DNA of 64,000 nucleotides from Lethocerus indicus. Taxonomy: Eukaryota; Arthropoda; Insecta; Hemiptera; Belostomatidae. The notes beneath the pieces were generated by a model, which saw only the letters and a list, made by a program, of their open reading frames with translations, was not told where the DNA came from and ran no database searches. Shown one piece after another: positions 37,822 through 48,039 of the stretch. The first letter of the stretch is position 1, and each line of letters begins with the position of its first letter. The DNA is taken from assembly GCA_019843655.1 (NCBI GenBank), contig JACDQD010000004.1, positions 32,685,872-32,749,871 of the forward strand, given 5' to 3'. A program made the translations under genes and the position numbers.

Positions 37822-37962
37822 CCCGACCTCAGGTAACGAAATTCGCATTGCCGCTCTCTCGAACCTTTAGTATTCGATAACCTTTGATTTCTATATAAAA
37901 CGAGTTCCACTGCCTCTAGCACTGTAAACTGACCGAATCGCTTTAATTAATTAAAACTCTAG

Positions 37963-38234
37963 TGGTTTCCGTTCCGGCTGACCGACGCCGTCGACGTAAT
38001 CGAATATTTTGGTTCCGGAAAGGAAAAACTCAGATTCGATTAAATGAAGAGTTTACGACAAACGCAAACCGTTTTTCGTATACCTTGCCAAAGCGTCGCG
38101 AAATTGCGAAGAATCTGAAAGAAATACCCAAACTTCTTTACATCAAACGATACCAATTTGTGTCCCTTATACGAATCGGCGAAAACATGGATATTTCACA
38201 ATCGAATATTGAAGAAAAACTCCCCGTTCTCGAG
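37963..38234 (+). CDS. Possible exon, weak Tctex1-like resemblance
   Basis: The frame is open from the acceptor-like AACTCTAG at 37962 to a good donor, CTCGAG/GTAATT. It encodes about 90 residues. The part RREIAKNLKEIPKLLYIKRY followed by QFVSLIRIGEN recalls the segment of Tctex1-type dynein light chains around the conserved RYKfvv..iGe. The next conserved feature, a C(L/I)WD motif, is absent, and the final residues (MDISQSNIEEKLPVLE) do not fit the family. No partner exon was found. There is no ATG at the beginning. It could be a chance open frame, so I rank it as a candidate only. Confidence 0.3.
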
Positions 38235-38801
38235 GTAATTTTTTTGAAATATTTTAACGTTTCTTGCACTGTTTGTCATTTGGCGTCCACTCCTTCACTA
38301 ATTATTGAATAATAACAATCAACTTTTGGCCCTACCATAGACTAGTTTTAGCAACCAGCGCAATTTCCATACCACTGCGCTGTCAATATCAGGCGACATG
38401 TCTAGGTAGTAATACATAACATATTATATCATATAATATATGTATATATATATATATAAACATCAGCTGGTAATTTATTCTCTGTCATTTTCCCAATTAT
38501 GTACTTGTCAGAACCATTTTTCATTGATACGTGAAACCCGTTATGCCGGGGCCGATGTTGCGCAATGATCAATTATAAATGTTATACGCTCGTTTATTTG
38601 ATATATTCGAACGTAAAAACTCCCGAAAATCATTAAAATGCCGATTAGGTTGACGAGCGGTTAGAAAAGCATTTATGTTTGGTTAATAAGCACAATAATC
38701 CGATAAAATATATTGCCTCGCGTATTGAAGTGAAACAGTTTAGGTCCGGCGTGGATTGAATATGAGCAGAATTGTCGTAAGTAACATGTATGATAACAAT
38801 A
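38235..38801. other. Spacer, no gene seen
   Basis: AT-rich with a TA tract at 38443..38458. It ends in the TA that precedes the mariner derivative. Confidence 0.5.
38443..38458. repeat. (TA)n microsatellite
   Basis: Eight TA repeats within a longer AT-only stretch. Confidence 0.85.
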
Positions 38802-39016
38802 TTAGGTGTACCCGAAAGTAATCGACAATTTGATAAGATGTATTTCGCATCTTGAGGAGTTCTTCAAGAGGGGAATCGAAAATTTGCCGGAAAAGCGGCC
38901 GGAGAGTTGTTGATAATATTGATGGATATATAGTAGATTAATAATTAAAGTTTATTTTTTAGCAAAATAAAATGAATTCCAAGGTCAAAATGTTGATTAC
39001 TTTTTCGTACCCCTAA
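38802..39016 (+). mobile_element. Mariner deletion derivative, 215 bp
   Basis: Ends TTAGGTGTACCCGAAAGTAA and TACTTTTTCGTACCCCTAA are imperfect inverses, with TA on both sides (38800-38801 and 39017-39018). The interior keeps the last part of a mariner transposase gene: EEFFKRGIENLPEK, then, one frame over, VVDNIDGYIVD and a stop. This is the usual ending of mariner transposases. Everything between the left terminal repeat and this ending is deleted, exactly as in the copy at 32645. Confidence 0.88.
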
Positions 39017-40039
39017 TATGTAGAAAATAGGAGACTACGCGCAGTTTTTCGTTGAAATGTTCGTGGCACGTTTACCACCAATCAATTGCTCTTAAACTAT
39101 AGATAATTTAAAAACAGACATTATGAAAATTATGGACATTTGATGGAAATTCAAAATTTCGGGCGGCATTCTTCTCTTTAAAACGCATTCGGTTCGTTCT
39201 CACGACGTTCGAGACTCGTTTTTTTTTTCGCCGTTGTTTTGAAATAAATGGAACGCGCCCCTCGTTGGTACAAACTATGTGTCGGAGAAGTTGAAGCGGC
39301 AAACCGTATTTGCATTTTTCTCCATTTTGCATTCTAAAAGAAGAAGAAGAAGAAGAAGATGAAGACAAAGAAGTAGGGGGAGGGGGTGGGCGAGGGAGAG
39401 GGGGCGGCGGCCTTCGAGATGAATGTCACTTACTTACCGCCGCGCTTCATTTCCATTTTATCGTACCCCGGCCTTTTAATATTTCACCGGAGAGGAAAAT
39501 TTCGTACCAGCAATTTGAAAGAACAACCGGCCTACGACAATATGAATCCCAGCTTCAATTTTGCAATTATAACTAACCTTGATATATTTTTTTTTTCAAA
39601 TTTTTCCCATCAATCTCGCAACCGATTTGAATACCGTTTTATGCAATAATTTTTATTGCAAACAAGAAAATTGTACTCAAGTAGTACGAGCTCATCAATA
39701 CCGATTCTGGAAATACATCGAGTTAATTATTCGGACTGATATTAATGTTTTATGAGACGGGCGAGATCAAACGAGGCGACACGAATAGATCTAATAACGC
39801 AGAGCATATGCAGTGTACCACATGGTACATTGTCAACGTGTCTATAATTAATTTTCAAATATAATCTAGAATTTTTTATTACATAACACTAATTCGTCGA
39901 CACCGATGCAGTACAAACTATTGGTATTTTGAAGGATATTTGTAGTCCAATTCGGATCCATTTTTGCTAAAAACGGCTATTAGTTTAATATTGTATAGCA
40001 ATAATTTATTGTTTATGTATAGCTTAGAGTTAGACAATA
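39017..40039. other. Spacer, no supported gene
   Basis: Contains an (AAG)n tract at 39338..39365 which inflates a frame in each strand, and G-rich sequence after it. No mobile element was recognised. Confidence 0.5.
39338..39365. repeat. (AAG)n microsatellite
   Basis: Eight AAG triplets, then GATGAAGAC. Confidence 0.9.
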
Positions 40040-40345
40040 TTTTGGGCCGGCAACTAAGTCATTGCGGTTTTTACCGATAGATATTTTTACAGACGTTTAC
40101 ATATTCGAACTGATAACGACTTCTGATACGATTACTTTGTAGTCTATTGAATACTCAGTAGCAAATTTTGTTCGATAGTGTCAGTTTGTCAACGATCGAA
40201 ACACGGTAAAACAAGACGGATATTATTGTCGTATTTCGCGTTTTTTCTTTGGTAAAGGTGAAAATGCATCGCAAGCTCACAATTGGTTATGCGCCGTTCG
40301 TTCGGGCCGATGAAGCCTTAGAAGAAGGTTTGCTGAATTTCGTCC
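40040..40345 (+). mobile_element. Mariner 5' end remnant
   Basis: Starts with GGGCCGGCAACTAAGTCATT after a TA, the left end of the same broad family as 24420. A sequence resembling the 5' untranslated part of such elements follows (CGTATTTCGCG.., as near 62480). The open frame from 40249 (MVKVKMHRKLTIGYAPFVRA) may be a decayed transposase start, but this is not secure. No right end was found. Confidence 0.6.
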
Positions 40346-40860
40346 CGATTATTTTTCACCAAAAGATGAGGATAATCGATACCTATCGCCAAAGTACAAT
40401 ACGGGAGTTGGCGGAGAAAAAAGGGACAAAATGCATTCCTGCTTTTCCGTACTTTTTATTTAATAAATATCGGCGAATCAGTTGTAGATATAAAAGTGTT
40501 ACAATTCAGGGATTTCCTCATAAGTTGTTGTACGCGCATTTTTCTCCGTCTTACTGACAATAACAGGCCGGGAAGTTGTTGGACAAAATTGAATTTAGAG
40601 TCGGGTTAAGAAGTAAGAATAAATGCCGGGGAGGGCCGGGGGGGTTGGCGGGTCGATATTCACCCTCTCTGTCCAAAGTGGTCACCCTCCCTTGGGGGCT
40701 GCTGTCGGAGCAGGGGGTTGGTGTCGCGGTTCGTATGTGCGAATTGTTATTAAGATGAGAGCTCGGGGCCGAGAACAAGTATTAATTAAAATGGTCACGG
40801 TCCAGAGAGCCCGGCGCCACTTAATATAGTGCACCGGTCAAATGTCATCAGACTTCTCCC

Positions 40861-40878
40861 TCTCTCTCTCTCTCTCTC
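40861..40878. repeat. (TC)n microsatellite
   Basis: Nine TC repeats. Confidence 0.9.
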
Positions 40879-41335
40879 CCGTCCAGGTGGCTAACTCGCA
40901 TCCCCTTCAAAAGGGGATGAAATGTCCATTGAGCCTCCCCAAAATACAATGCACATTTTGGACAAAGAAAGCGGCGATTATCATCAATATCGACCGAGGA
41001 AAAACGGATATTTAGCTGTGCCTCATTTTAGGGGGATGAACACTCCCCCCGAATATAATTTCTGGCGTTTCTGGAACCGAAAAACCGAGGATTTTTTTTC
41101 AATTTCACTGTTCACTGTTCGACACAATATAGCTAAAAGCCGTGCATGAATTAGTCCCGCAGGTAAATGCTTCGAAATAATAAAAAAAAATGCTACCGAA
41201 GCATGCTCCTGTCCTCATAATTACGTGTGCGTGGTTTCGGTTCCGGACGAATGTAAACGCCGATTATTGTCAGAGCGCGGCGTAAAACTCAAATACGTTT
41301 TCCATATTGCTTTTCACAGTTGTACGTCACAAATG

Positions 41336-41375
41336 CCGAGACCGTTTTCGGCCGTTCGCCGTCTTCAGTAGCTTC
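41336..41375. repeat. Hairpin family fragment
   Basis: GACCGTTTTCGGCCGTTCGC and GTCTTCAGTAGC match the left arm. The inverse core (41356..41372) has one mismatch. No second arm was seen nearby. Confidence 0.6.
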
Positions 41376-42434
41376 GGGTCGGCAGATTGGAAACACTCCG
41401 TTAATTCGCGGAACGACAATAGTCGTATTTAAGTAATTGAAATCATAATTATGATTATATTATGACAATTCTCTCGGTGGAAATTCGGATAATTAATAAC
41501 GTAAATTGAATATTAAGAAACAGTTCAAAGGCTGCTATGAATTAGTTTATTTTTTCTGAAAATAATTGAAAAAATAACATTATTGGTTTGATATATGTTT
41601 CTATTGTTTACAACTCAAGAGAATCGATCATTACTTAATTTTACTTCGTTTAAATTATAAAGAGGCCTCCGTCAGTTACTATTCTGCTGTATATACTTCG
41701 TGGAAGGGAGAGCGCGTGATATGAGAGCGAAAAAAGAATGTAAAAACAAGGTAGAAGTAAAATATATATATTTGGGGGTGTTTATTTGGTAAGGATGAGA
41801 TCATGAGGGTGGTAAAGAAATGAATGGGGGCAAAATATAATAGAATACACTCGGGGTCCATTAGTGTAATGTCGGCCGTTGGCAGCAGCCCCAGTTTTCT
41901 TTTTCGACGGCAACGAAAATGGTATTTTCGCCGAAGACGCGCCGGAATAGCAAACCTCTGAAGAACAATACCTTAAAAAACGTTACCTTAATTCCAGGAC
42001 AAGTATTTTTTTATCCCAGTTCCTCGTTCCAAGCCCTATCGGTCGATCGGATTTCAAGGGTGAACACTCCGCTTGAAAATCGGCGAAAATACGCGCATTT
42101 TTTGAACTTGAAATTCCTCGTGGAACAGAATACAGCGAGTGTATTGATATATTGATGCAAAATATATGGCAGTTTGTGAACTTTACGGTAATTACCGATT
42201 CTGAAACAATTGTATTCCGCGCATTGATATTCAACCTGCTGGGAAGAGCAACCCTTCGGGAAAGAATCCGTAAACTAATTACCGGGTAATAAATGAAATA
42301 TTGTATTATCAATTTCGATACGTTCTGTGAAATTGGGGCAAACTGATTTACGGTCGCAATGCTAAGGACGGTTTGTTGATGTATTGATTCATTTTTTTGG
42401 AGCATAAATTCGTCTGGCTTCAACTTGTCTAGAA

Positions 42435-42655
42435 TATGCTATTATATGGGGTGCATTAAAGAATTACCATTCTTGCAGTGAAGTTGGCAAGTTGGTAAAA
42501 AAAACCATTTGACAGCCGATAGTTTAAGGTCAGTACAAATGGAGCGTTACACGATAGAACAACGTGTTTTCATTGTTGAACAATATTTCAAAAATAATGA
42601 AAGTTTGGCAGCCACAATTCGATACAAATCTTGCGTTAATATTTGGACACCCTAA
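42435..42655 (+). mobile_element. Tc1/IS630-like transposon 5' fragment
   Basis: Starts near TATGGGGTGCATTAAAGAAT, which could be a terminal repeat. About 100 bases of leader follow, then the transposase start at 42539. No right end was recognised. Confidence 0.5.
42539..42655 (+). pseudogene. Transposase N-terminus, DUF4817-like, truncated
   Basis: The ATG at 42539 opens MERYTIEQRVFIVEQYFKNN, then ESLAATIR. This strongly recalls the helix-turn-helix start shared by many insect transposases of the DUF4817 type (M..yT.eqRv.iV..yf.N..s...t.R). After 26 residues the match is lost, and the frame reaches a stop after 38 codons. Canonical proteins go on with kfr..yGr and a second helix-turn-helix, so a deletion follows the arginine. 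No catalytic domain is present. Confidence 0.75.
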
Positions 42656-44062
42656 ACATATTTCCTCTTCTATTCTCCCAGTTGTAAGGACGAATTGTGC
42701 AATTAAATTCCTCGTTCCGTTCATACCGAAATATTGCCTGGTTTGAAAAAAAATAAATTGGCCTCTAAATTCCTCCAGCGATAAAACTAAATTTACCCTT
42801 ATAATTGCCCAGAGAATTTCCGCGTTACCGCTTTCGCGCTTCATAATTCCGAGTTTCCAAACAGTTAGTTGAACCTTTAACACTCGACCAATTCGCGCTA
42901 TTAAAGTTTTTCGCGCGGAAAATTCCGACTCGAAAGAAAAGGTCTCCAGAGCCGGGTTCGGGATCGATCAAAACTTATCCAATTTTAAAAACGACGACCA
43001 ACCCTAAACGCGATCAATCAACGGTTAATACTCCGAATTATGACAGACGAAGCTGACAAAATGGAATCGATTTTAAAGTTATGCTACTGACAGATCAGTA
43101 GCTATTAGATGGCATATTTTTTCTTGTCTAGTCCCAAGTTCCGCACTCGATTTTCAATAGGAATTTGGGACCGTTCCCGGAAAACAGGAGGACATGTTGT
43201 CCTATAGTTGTGATATTAATAAAATTAAAATTCAGACAAAGGTGCTGATCGGGATATTTTCCTTCACAACAATACGGGATCAGACGGCAGGAGATTGGCT
43301 GTGAAATTCGAAACCTGCCCTTATTGGGGGTGAAATCCAGTCGCCCTAAGCAAAGGGAATGTCCGATATATCCCGTGTCCACCCCTAAGACCTGCCCGAT
43401 TTATATTATGTACACCACCCCCACCCTTATATCACACCCTTCGCGCCGCCTAAAACGGCATAGAATATCAAAAGAAGAGTTAAATACCTCAGTGCCCGAG
43501 AATTACACTCCAACCTCCCGTTGCTGCAAGTATTCCAAATATCAATTTCAAGCAGCCGTTAAATATTACTTCTTTTGTGGGTTTCTTTTCATTATTTTAT
43601 ATTAAATAAGCTCTCTTGTTATGAGCGTAGGCGTGAATCCGAAATCCAAAGCAGGTATCCTAAAGTAACTGTTACCTTAAATAATATAGGAAAACATTTT
43701 CAGAAATTGTGAAGATTTTGCGGTACGGTCACGTGGGGTGTATATAAAATATCGCAAATGATTTTATAACGTCATTCTGTACATTTCTGATCCCCAGGAT
43801 AGTATAGATTATATTTTTAATATAACACATTTAGGCTTAACTTTCTAGTGAACCTAGTAATTATAAATCACTCGTCTTATCTACAGAAAGATAAAGAAGT
43901 GGGCATAATCGAGAACAGAGGAATGCAATAAAGGGGAAAATGCATTCAGAAAGTGATCCAAGAACAGTGATAAAAGAAACTCGGTAACTGCAACCACGCG
44001 ATAATCCCGATATCCGGTCTGGAAAGAACAGTGGCATTCTCAAATACCGAAACAGCGACAGA
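42656..44062. other. Intergenic; no supported gene
   Basis: Frames at 42530..42883 (-), 43128..43382 (-) and 43324..43605 (+) show no motif. There is no recognised element. Confidence 0.45.
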
Positions 44063-44133
44063 ATAGTGACAAAAACGGCTACTGAAGGTGGCGAGCGGCC
44101 GAAACCAGACCAGCAAAAGATCGCACCGGAAAG
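44063..44133. repeat. Hairpin family, right-arm fragment
   Basis: A core with one change (GCTACTGAAGGTGGCGA, 44078..44094) followed by GCGGCCGAAACCAGACC and AGCAAAAGATC. Only one arm is kept. Confidence 0.7.
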
Positions 44134-44825
44134 ATAAATAATTCTTATTGTAAAGGACGATTTCTACGGGAATGAACCTTGTGCTATTTGGAGTTCCCAA
44201 GCCGAGAGAACTGGCCGTAAAATAATATCCCGTTAATTACTTCCGAGAACGCTTCGATACTCCCTGAGGGGTCGACAGGGTCGGGAGGTCGGGATCGAAC
44301 AACAGGAATGTTGAATGTTGTTGTGGGGGTTGGAGGTGGAGGAAGTGGAAATGGAAGTGGCGCTTTGGCATTGATCACATTCAAGTTCTTCTCAGGTTTA
44401 CAGAGCCATCGATTGGGCAAACCTCCTTAGTCTAATTTGAGAGCAAACTGGGTCTAAAACATCGCCCTCTCGATTCTTCCCCAACAATATTGCGCCCGGG
44501 GAACGGGGAAAAAATATATATATTCCTCCCTTAGTTTGATTCGAAACTTGTAAATTTAAATTATCGGCTGAAAAAAAATTGCCTTATTCGCGCCATAGGT
44601 ATTCATGGTGGGATGAATCTAAGCGGCCTCCAATAGAAATATGAACAAAATAAGTTGATAAGTGGTCGAAAATAAGTTGATACCCTACTTAAAAACAAAA
44701 TAAGTATCCCGATATAAGGCCTCAAACTTCAAATTTGTTCGAAGCCATTTGTTTATACCCCCTCTAAATATTTCGTACAATCTCTTTTCAGGAACAAATT
44801 TTATACGAAATTATTGACTGAATAG
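44134..44825. other. Spacer, no gene seen
   Basis: A GT- and GA-rich stretch at 44310..44365 gives a proline-rich - frame. There is no other feature. The segment ends in ACTGAATAG (44817..44825), one side of the target duplication of the next element. Confidence 0.45.
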
Positions 44826-45147
44826 GGTAGGTTTGTGGTGTTTCTGTCTCCTCTCGCTGGTTTGGTCTTTAGCCAGACCGGTTTCGGCCGCTTGCCCCAT
44901 CTTCAGTAGCGCTGTGTTAGTCACTGTCGCCACTTTAGATGTTTTCGGACGTCCTCAGCCCACTGTCCACTCAAAGTGTACAGTCTTTGTCAGTTGTATA
45001 TATACATCCTACAAATGATTATACACCGCTACTGAAGATGGCGACCGGCCGAAACCGGTCTAGCAAAGACCAAACCGGCGAGAGGAGACAGAAACACCAC
45101 AAACCTAGGGGCTATTCCAACCCCTCGCCGGCCACAAAACAGGTATG
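44826..45147 (+). mobile_element. Hairpin (foldback) family, copy 5, with tail
   Basis: Opposite in orientation to copies 2, 3, 6 and 7: the tail is at the right (CCACAAAACAGGTATG, ending at 45147). The arms begin GGTAGGTTTGTGGTGTTTCT and end GAAACACCACAAACCTAGGG. The core is at about 45025..45041 (GCTACTGAAGATGGCGA). ACTGAATAG flanks the element on both sides (44817..44825 and 45152..45160), with TTAA between the tail and the right copy. Confidence 0.88.
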
Positions 45148-47076
45148 TTAAACTGAATAGAGCTTTTTACGTGATTTGTAAATACCAAATGAATCCGGGG
45201 GTTGCTCTTGACAGTTCGAGAGGCGAAAGTAAATTATACGACCAGCGGCCCCTACGAATTGTTCCCCTATTCAATAATTCTATTATGCAGCTCTTACCGC
45301 TTGTTATTTGGGATTTAGTTAGATTATTCTTTCGATTCAAATTTTACGAACATAGCACTTCGACACAAATATTTCTTCGACGGAAATGAGAAATGATTTC
45401 AGAACGACATTGTGAAGAGCCGTCCGCGAACATCGGTTATGTTTATTCGTCTCCTGTAAACTAAAATTCGGGTAATATTGAAGTAGGTAGGCGGTGGTAA
45501 TGATTCGCCGGCTCTAATTTGATGTTTGCTCGTTCTGCCAACTGCATCCGACGTCGGCCATAATTACCTTTCCTCCCCTTCCCACCCCACCCCCACCCCT
45601 CCCCCACGAAGTCTCTCGCGAGCGACTTTAATTCCTTGCCGAGGAATCAATTGGGCCGTGAAATACATGGACAAATGTGAAAAGCCATGTGTTTGACTTG
45701 AGGATTTTCCGAGCGGGCGCACCCCCAGCCAGCCGTCGAAATTCGGGGCCGATTCTGAGAGGTTTTTCCCGGCACCGACGTTGATTAATGAATCCGATCT
45801 CGAGTTTCCCACCGATTGTAGGGACCAATTCTGAAAGACAGTCGGTTAAAACCGACATATAGAACCGAAATATATTATAAATCTTAACGCATTTGATTCC
45901 AATCGCAATTTTCTGAACAGTTTTCAGTAGCTATAGTAACGGCGCCTACTTAATGAAATTATTATTGTTAACTCGAAAATTAACATAAATTTAACGTTTT
46001 CTTTTAACGCGAGAAGCAATAAAACGTACCGTACGAAGGCTTTTCTAGGTGGATCTATCACTGATGATAAAACCGGTCTAGCCTGAGAAATCAAACATTG
46101 TCGACAGAATATCGCGAGGATAAGTTAAAAATGGTCTCGAAGAAGGGACACAACCAAAGTCTGATTTAACCAGCGCGTCGTAAATGTCCGCTCGTTTATT
46201 TATTGTCCCTGCACTTTTATACATTATAGTAGAGGGTAATGGACCGTTAATACCCTGTTTGATTGGCGTGAAAGGGGAAATTCAAAGAACTTCACCCCTA
46301 CGCCCTACCGAGTGTGGTTCCCATTTGACCTTCGTCGGCACCCTCGCTAACTTTCTATATATTTTCTTCAATATATTTTTTATTTCACTTTCTGTTAAAT
46401 TCGCGCTGACAAGACCGAGGCACCCAAACAGGCCATTTCTTTCGTTTAATACGAAAATGTGTTGTTGTCCGACCGAGGCCAAAATGCTCGCAACGGCCGG
46501 AAAAACGATCTTTTCCTGTTTCTGAACCTGTTTTTCTAACGAAGAACAATTGCCCAACCCCGAAGAGGGAAAAAGGGACACGTCTTGGTGTACACGTCCC
46601 CCCCCCCCCGGGAGACTGATGCGGGCGCTATTAGGAGTCACGTAGACGCTAATTGATCGATGTAGCCCGGCTGGAGCTCATACCGCACGAAATTAATCCG
46701 GGGGACGTGCGACGCGTCCCTCCGTCCTCAACTCCGGCCAATCTAATAATAAGTCCCGCGGCCCGTCCCTCACCTACACCTCCGGCCAGAACTGTCCCGA
46801 GTGTAGGCATTTTTCGGGCTCACAAAAATTCTGTTGGAAACAATTCGATTTGTGCAATTTTGCTTAGGTCCGGGACACTCTGTGTACAAACCGAGGGCAA
46901 TCAATCAGACTAAACCGAAGGGACGCGTTCATCCGCTGTAAAAACTGAAAAACAGCCACTGTTTTCTGTCATATCGAATTTCGATTTTAAAAACGGAAAA
47001 CTGTATTCCGAATATAGAAATACCGAAATTACGATACAATCTACATTTATCTGAAATAAAAATAAAATAATCTAAA
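45148..47076. other. Intergenic; no supported gene
   Basis: Frames at 45564..45858 (-), 46184..46525 (+) and 46282..46641 (-) overlap G/C-rich runs and have no motif. A 15-base piece of the hairpin arm (AAAACCGGTCTAGCC, about 46070) is too short to list separately. Confidence 0.45.
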
Positions 47077-47372
47077 ATACCGTAGGCTTGTGGTGTTTCT
47101 GTCTCCTCTCGCTGGTCTGGTCTTTTGCTAGACCGATTTCGGCCGGTCGCCATCTTCAGTAGCGCTGTGTTAGTCGCTGTCGGCACTTTGGCATGTTTTT
47201 CGGGCATCCTCACTGCCCACTGTCACTTTCAATTGTACTGTAAAAACATTTTACAACAACAAAGTGCCGATAGTGACTAACACCGCTACTGAAGGTGGGG
47301 CGAGCAGCCGAAACCGGTCTAGCAAAAGACCAAACAGCAGCGAGAGGAGACAGAAACAGCACAAACCAACGG
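47077..47372. mobile_element. Hairpin (foldback) family, copy without tail
   Basis: The arms begin ATACCGTAGGCTTGTGGTGT and end AGAAACAGCACAAACCAACG. The left core inverse is exact at 47147..47163. The right core is altered (GCTACTGAAGGTGGGG). The loop holds GCATCCTCACTGCCCACTG and a long AC-rich part. No target duplication was seen, so one or both ends may be lost. Confidence 0.8.
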
Positions 47373-47546
47373 TTTTCGTTAACATACGAGACTTGAGCGT
47401 ACAGAAACGAAACAACTTTACAGATCGCAACTATCCCTTACCAACAAATTATTTACAACTGTATTTTAAAACAGGATTCTATGTTTCTAACTGCACGATC
47501 CAACTGGTTTTTCCTCCCATCATTTAATTTTATTTATTTCCTAGGT

Positions 47547-47557
47547 ATGTATAAATC
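47547..47557. repeat. Target duplication of jockey E, left
   Basis: ATGTATAAATC, matching ATGTGTAAATC at 48029..48039 in 10 of 11 positions. Confidence 0.7.
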
Positions 47558-48028
47558 TCCCCATACCCGACTCAAAAGAATCGACTTAAAATTTGGACCT
47601 TAAGGCCATTACTAAAACGGACATCGAAATTGACCTTAAGTAACAAACTGACAATATACAAAAGCGATACTCAAACCGACACGGACCTACGGTATTGAGC
47701 TATGCTGGGTTTCCACCATCCTTAATGCTCCCCGGTATGTTTCTAACCACACAATCCACCACATAACCTGAACGTACCGACAGTCGACGAAGTCACAAAA
47801 TCCCGGTTCCTGAAGTTCCACTCCCGCCTTTATCCTCGTCCCAATCCACTCGTTCAGTCCCTTTCCTCTCTTACCCATCCATTATCACCTCGGACAGTAG
47901 TTAAATCGTGTCAAAAAGCGCCATCATCGGGCGGTTTCTTTATCGAGACAAACACGTGAAAAATATACACGTATCGATTGCACCTATAACTGTAAAGTTG
48001 ATTGTGCGGAATAAAAAAGTTGAAAAAA
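47558..48028 (+). mobile_element. Jockey-like retrotransposon fragment E, with TSD
   Basis: Starts at the common breakpoint (CCCCATACCCGACTC) and ends with GTTGAAAAAAA. The flanking 11-bp near-duplication supports insertion by target-primed reverse transcription. The coding part is frame-broken. The RT C-terminal segment is shortened at GGTTTCCACCATCC, where the SNIQRFQSK part is deleted. The 3' untranslated part (GCGCCATCATCGGGC, GATTGTGCGGAATAA) matches copy B. Confidence 0.85.
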
Positions 48029-48039
48029 ATGTGTAAATC

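Larger units (their letters stand above)
34114..37962. other. Intergenic; no supported gene
   Basis: AT-rich. Contains a perfect 22-base palindrome at 34325..34346 and a run of G at about 35995..36005. Short - frames at 34584..34785 and 36152..36337 have no motif. A TATATAAAA stands at about 37893, some 70 bases before the candidate exon that follows. Confidence 0.45.
40346..42434. other. Intergenic; no supported gene
   Basis: Holds a (TC)n tract at 40861..40878, a short hairpin-family fragment at 41336, and open frames without motifs on both strands. Confidence 0.45.
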
